A DNA stretch of 37,614 bases from Bacteroidia bacterium (lineage in GTDB: Bacteria; Bacteroidota; Bacteroidia; B-17B0; Aurantibacillaceae), in assembly GCA_022841465.1 (NCBI GenBank), contig JALHRL010000030.1:1-37614 (forward strand). The letters run 5' to 3'. Positions within the stretch are counted from its first letter, which is position 1. Every line of letters starts with the position of its first letter. The notes beneath the pieces were generated by a model, which saw only the letters and a list, made by a program, of their open reading frames with translations, was not told the DNA's origin and did not search any database. Both the position numbers and the translations under genes were made by a program. This document shows positions 34,698 to 37,614 of the stretch, piece after piece.

Positions 34698-34787
34698 TAA
34701 CGTATTGCGGCTACTTGCAGTTTTTTGCTAAGTCCAAGTTATGCATTTGAGCGTTAACCCGCAAAAAATTGCAAGTAGGTGCTGTTA
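34698..34787 (-). repeat. attC9 (short family)
   Basis: A 90-bp palindrome. CTACTTGCAGTTTTTTGC pairs with GCAAAAAATTGCAAGTAG. Loop TCCAAGTTATGCATTTGAGC. Core match: GTTAGCACT (34784-34792) with AGTGCTAAC (35805-35813). Confidence 0.92.
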
Positions 34788-34829
34788 GCACTTAGGCCGA
34801 CGCACACAGTTTTTTGTCGGCGTCCGCTG

Positions 34830-35756
34830 TTACTTGGTTATTTTATATGCCTGAAGAGTTAAAGCCATAACGTCGTCCATTGAATATTTTTTGTTGATGT
34901 CTTTAACATCTAAGTAAACAATTTTACTCATATTGCCCCAGCTATAATGCGAAGGCACTTGTTCCGTTAATTTTTTCGGATCGTTTATTTTATTGTCTTT
35001 TGTCCGAAGAATAATTCTTAAACGATTTTTCGTTTTTTGAACTTGTATAGCAACAAAATTATAAGACGTTTTATAAAGAATTTCACCAGCCGTAGTGTAA
35101 CATTCAATTTCTGAACTTATGTCAAGGATTTCGCTGTTGTATGAATCGAACAAAGACTTCAATTCTTTCGATGAGGCCTCAAAATGTTCTTCTATTGTTT
35201 TCGCTGGTCGAGTTTCACGTTTCCCTTTCGTAACCTGTAACTTTTTTTGAGGGGAATTACCACGAGAGCTTTTTATCAATTCTTCTGGCTCTTCCTCTCG
35301 CACGATCACCAAAGTGTCATTCTCATAGTATGTATATTTCCATAGTTCAGCGCCGAGAACAGGAGCCAAACATTTGTCGTCCATATTATAGTCTTGGGCA
35401 AAACAGATTATTCTGATGTTAGAAAAGTCTAAGTCGCCTGTAATTTTTAAATTTTTATGTACTAAGAGTTCAAAAGAGTCTGGGTTTTGTCGAATCCAGG
35501 CTGCGTATCTATTTGCTTGAGCAAGTTGTCCCTTGTCGGTTGTCTTTTTGTATTCAATAACCACAGGTCTATTGCCTGCGTCAATACCCAATGTTTCAAT
35601 TCGCCCATGTTTGTCCGTAATATGCTCGTCTTTCAGATACCTGATCTCAAAAAGTTCTTCGAGGTTTTTGTCGATGAGTTGATGAAGCTCCAATTCACTT
35701 TTGAAGTCTTTTGGGTTTATTTTTGTCGCCTTACCTTTTTTTATTTCGAAAATCAT
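34830..35756 (-). CDS. Cassette 9: DUF91/DUF5655 nuclease-like protein
   Basis: The 308-residue soluble protein has an N-terminal PD-(D/E)xK-type domain of the NucS/DUF91 kind: RIETLGID (D59) followed by VVIEYKK (E68-x-K70). A charged linker (about 165-190) leads to a C-terminal domain that fits DUF5655 (YKTSYNFVAIQVQKTKNRLRI, then GNMSKIVYLDVKDI). Proteins of this layout are common in Bacteroidota and may act on DNA in repair or defence, but the substrate is unknown. The start at 35756 is 54 bases from attC10. Confidence 0.82.
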   Translation of the reverse strand: MIFEIKKGKATKINPKDFKSELELHQLIDKNLEELFEIRYLKDEHITDKHGRIETLGIDAGNRPVVIEYKKTTDKGQLAQANRYAAWIRQNPDSFELLVHKNLKITGDLDFSNIRIICFAQDYNMDDKCLAPVLGAELWKYTYYENDTLVIVREEEPEELIKSSRGNSPQKKLQVTKGKRETRPAKTIEEHFEASSKELKSLFDSYNSEILDISSEIECYTTAGEILYKTSYNFVAIQVQKTKNRLRIILRTKDNKINDPKKLTEQVPSHYSWGNMSKIVYLDVKDINKKYSMDDVMALTLQAYKITK

Positions 35757-35809
35757 ATAATTGTCTTACAGTTTTTTGTCTGCCGAAATGTTGTCCGGCG
35801 GCTTAGTGC

Positions 35810-35934
35810 TAACGTTTGGCGGCTACCAGTAGTTGGCGTTTTGGAACCTTCAACTGTCTTACCGCTGTAATGTAAATTTAATGAATTAATGTAAATATAC
35901 GCACATCCCCGCCAATTACTGGTAGGTGCTGTTA
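35810..35934 (-). repeat. attC10
   Basis: A 125-bp palindrome. GGCTACCAGTAGTTGGCG pairs with CGCCAATTACTGGTAGGTGC, with mismatches near the outer end. The loop differs but still carries AAATATAC. Core match: GTTATGTT (35931-35938) with AACATAAC (37573-37580). Confidence 0.9.
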
Positions 35935-36286
35935 TGTTTAAGTGCGCGCCACACAGGTTTTCCGTCTGCTGTCTGCGAAGAATTGTCTGTATTTATTAAA
36001 ACATTAATGGTTGTTTATTGCTTGTCCTTTAATTATTTACTAAAGTCTACCGAAAACCCCTTAGCGGCTTTTGTCTAACCATGTTTGTTTATTGCCTTGT
36101 ATGTGTTTTTGCGTGCGATTGCAAAAAGCGGTTTTGTCAAACCGCCTGTACTATAGCACCTCACTTATAGGGCAGGAAAAAATGCAAGCTTATTTGGCAC
36201 CACAACAAATCTTAGCCAATTATAAAAAGCGACCAAATGTGCTTGCATTTTGTGGGTGGGATAACACACAGGTTATATTATAAGTT
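35935..36286. other. Non-coding 3' region of cassette 10
   Basis: This 352-base stretch between attC10 and the T9SS gene stop has no credible ORF; the plus-strand frame 36071-36283 is low-complexity read-through. It holds two inverted repeats: GCGGTTTTGTCAAACCGC (36128-36145) and a longer stem AAAATGCAAGC-TT-ATTTGG with CCAAAT-GT-GCTTGCATTTT (36179-36251). These may be transcript ends or an older recombination site. Confidence 0.6.
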
Positions 36287-37522
36287 TTATTGTCCGTGCA
36301 CTATTAATTTTTTTGTAATTGGTTTATGCTTGCTATTTAAAATAGTTATAAAGTAAATTCCATTAGGTAAACTATAACTTAAATTGTATTTAGAGTTAAT
36401 GAAACTTATTTCTTCTTCACGTATTATTTGTCCTAGATTATTCTGAATTGTAATTTTTGCATGATCATTTAATTTGTAATTAAGTTCAATTTTATCTTTT
36501 GACGGGTTTGGGCTTAAGGTGAAATAGCTATCCATTTCAGAATAGAAATCATCAAAGCCTAAACTACTCATTGTAACTACAACAGTATCATATTTTATAC
36601 CCGCGCAAATTTCTTGTCTTACCACATAAGTGCTAGTTGCAGTTGGGCTAACCCAAATGCCGGCAGCAGTATCAATGGCGGTTGTCATGTTTGGAAGTTT
36701 ATACCACATACATGCTTCGTCAATACCAACATCTCTTTGCCTGCCAATGTAAACGCTATTACCTGGTATGCAAAACACGTCAGGGCCTGCGTATGCGGGG
36801 AGGTCTATGTCGATGCAGGAAACGTCGTCTAAATAAATGTTTGTAAATTCTAATGGTAAATTGGCTGCATTTATTAGTGTTTTCGTTGTTGCAGCATCTG
36901 ATTTGAAATTACCAATAACTAAATGTTTTTCAGTGCCAATTGCAGTAAAAGTACCTGTTATTGCTGTCCAGTTAAGTGTATCACTTATAACATTGCCATT
37001 TAAATTTTGAATTTGTGGATTAAGATAGGTAAGTGCCTTATTAGTATAAATTATAGTATCTAAATTATCATCACCAAAATAAGCACCTATTCCATCAATA
37101 CCATAAGTACTATTATTTGATATTGAAATAAAAAATTTTACACAATAAACTTTTCCTGGTTGAAGATTTGATTTTAATCTATTTCTTAGATACCCTCTGC
37201 TATTTGACGCATTGCATAGAGTAGGTTGGCAAAGTGCATTTAATCCAGAAAAGGCATCACCCGACCGAGGGTATTGAAAACCAAATGATATGTAAGGAAC
37301 ATCTCCATAACAATAGTTATAATACACGGCATTTCCATATGTTAATGAGTCTAGCCAATTCCATTGTGCAATCGGGAGTATAGTCGATGTTACACTGCAA
37401 TTATATTTAAGCTCAAACCCCCCGTTTGCAACAAAATTTGTAATTTGCCCAATACTAAATTTAAAACATAATACTGAAAGAATAAATACCCTAAGGTATT
37501 TCAATAAACTAACTTTCCTCAT
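36287..37522 (-). CDS. Cassette 10: T9SS type A sorting domain protein
   Basis: The 411-residue product has a signal peptide (about 1-26, ending FKFSIGQ). An N-terminal region NFVANGGFELKYNC ... AQWNWLDSLTYGNAVYYNYC and YLDDVSC looks like the carbohydrate-binding-type domain often seen in this family, followed by an Ig-like stretch (PAYAGPDVFCIPGNSVYIG). The type A sorting domain ends it (FTLSPNPSKDKIEL, ITIQNNLGQIIRE, NGIYFITILN, KKLIVHGQ). Being secreted by the host type IX system makes it useful only in a Bacteroidota host. Cargo function is unknown. Confidence 0.85.
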   Translation of the reverse strand: MRKVSLLKYLRVFILSVLCFKFSIGQITNFVANGGFELKYNCSVTSTILPIAQWNWLDSLTYGNAVYYNYCYGDVPYISFGFQYPRSGDAFSGLNALCQPTLCNASNSRGYLRNRLKSNLQPGKVYCVKFFISISNNSTYGIDGIGAYFGDDNLDTIIYTNKALTYLNPQIQNLNGNVISDTLNWTAITGTFTAIGTEKHLVIGNFKSDAATTKTLINAANLPLEFTNIYLDDVSCIDIDLPAYAGPDVFCIPGNSVYIGRQRDVGIDEACMWYKLPNMTTAIDTAAGIWVSPTATSTYVVRQEICAGIKYDTVVVTMSSLGFDDFYSEMDSYFTLSPNPSKDKIELNYKLNDHAKITIQNNLGQIIREEEISFINSKYNLSYSLPNGIYFITILNSKHKPITKKLIVHGQ

Positions 37523-37576
37523 AATTATTTACTTATAATTAACTTAGTAGGGGTAATTGTCCGCGCGCATTGAACA

Positions 37577-37614
37577 TAACGTTTTGCGGCTACTTGCAGT
37601 TTTTTGCTAAGTCC
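37577..37614 (-). repeat. attC11, partial, cut by window end
   Basis: The sequence from TAACGTTTTGCGGCTACTTG to the edge matches the first part of attC9 nearly base for base, so another cassette lies to the right. Confidence 0.82.

Larger units (their letters stand above)
23714..37614 (-). mobile_element. Integron-like gene cassette array (11 cassettes, open at right edge)
   Basis: Eleven cassettes, each an ORF or ORF pair on the minus strand followed by a palindromic site, are arranged head to tail and read right to left. Cassette limits, taken at the AA|C of each TAACG on the plus strand, are about 23714-24468, -29484, -30080, -30717, -31323, -32440, -33332, -34102, -34700, -35812 and -37579. 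Every cassette start matches its own attC outer end over 8-9 bases, the signature of circular cassettes joined at GTT core sites. All orientations agree. The expected attI and canonical intI would be beyond the right edge. Confidence 0.88.

Noticed and set aside
36071-36283. Plus-strand frame of 70 residues
   Set aside because: It runs through two inverted repeats, ends at the minus-strand gene stop, and would be the only cassette ORF in the opposite direction.

Overview
The window comes from a Bacteroidota chromosome. The DNA is AT-rich. It encodes type IX secretion system (T9SS) cargo proteins with both type A and type B C-terminal sorting domains. Ribosome binding sites are weak or absent, and one tRNA promoter fits the Bacteroidota -33/-7 pattern (TTTG ... 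TAnnTTTG). The genus cannot be told from the sequence.

Region 1 (1-9 kb, 13-22 kb, housekeeping and surface genes). The left edge holds the end of a CDP-dideoxyhexose operon (rfbF fragment, rfbG, rfbH) for O-antigen sugars. It converges on a fabG plus VWA-domain membrane protein pair on the minus strand. Three very large T9SS type B surface proteins follow (5696-9445, 9603-13331, 13906-17151). The first two have different N-terminal domains but share a tract of about 2.5 kb with no difference visible by eye, which looks like gene conversion or a recent partial duplication. Sigma-54-like promoter motifs lie in front of this cluster and at its repeat borders. Then come mutS, a PagL-like lipid A deacylase, and a YCF48-like lipoprotein.

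Region 2 (22.1-23.7 kb, junction). tRNA-Gly(GCC) and tRNA-Leu(UAA) are followed by five tandem copies of a 41-bp hairpin repeat and a tyrosine recombinase gene (22715-23716).

Region 3 (23.7 kb to the right edge, accessory). This is the main discovery: an integron-like array of eleven gene cassettes, all with ORFs on the minus strand, pointing toward the 3' end of the recombinase. The cassettes are separated by palindromic attC-like sites that begin TAACGTnT and end TGTTA or GGTTA on the plus strand. For every one of the eleven cassettes, the 8-9 bases at the cassette start match its own attC end (for example GTTAGCGGG with CCCGCTAAC), as expected if each cassette once closed into a circle through its own attC. 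The sites fall into families that share loops but have different arms. Layout is unlike a classical integron: cassettes point toward the recombinase rather than away from it, and the recombinase lacks the extra segment typical of IntI. The site next to it is a 27-bp mini-attC overlapping both stop codons.

Cargo, left to right: a HEPN-like protein; a 1449-residue nuclease-STAND NTPase (AVAST-like antiphage candidate) in a 5.0-kb cassette; a small unknown; a lipocalin-like secreted protein; a DUF4279 protein; a two-gene HEPN-like cassette; a T9SS type A protein; an STM3941-like membrane protein; a small secreted protein; a DUF91/DUF5655 nuclease-like protein; and a second T9SS type A protein. 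The array runs off the right edge in a partial attC, so its far end, where a canonical integrase and attI would be expected, is not visible.
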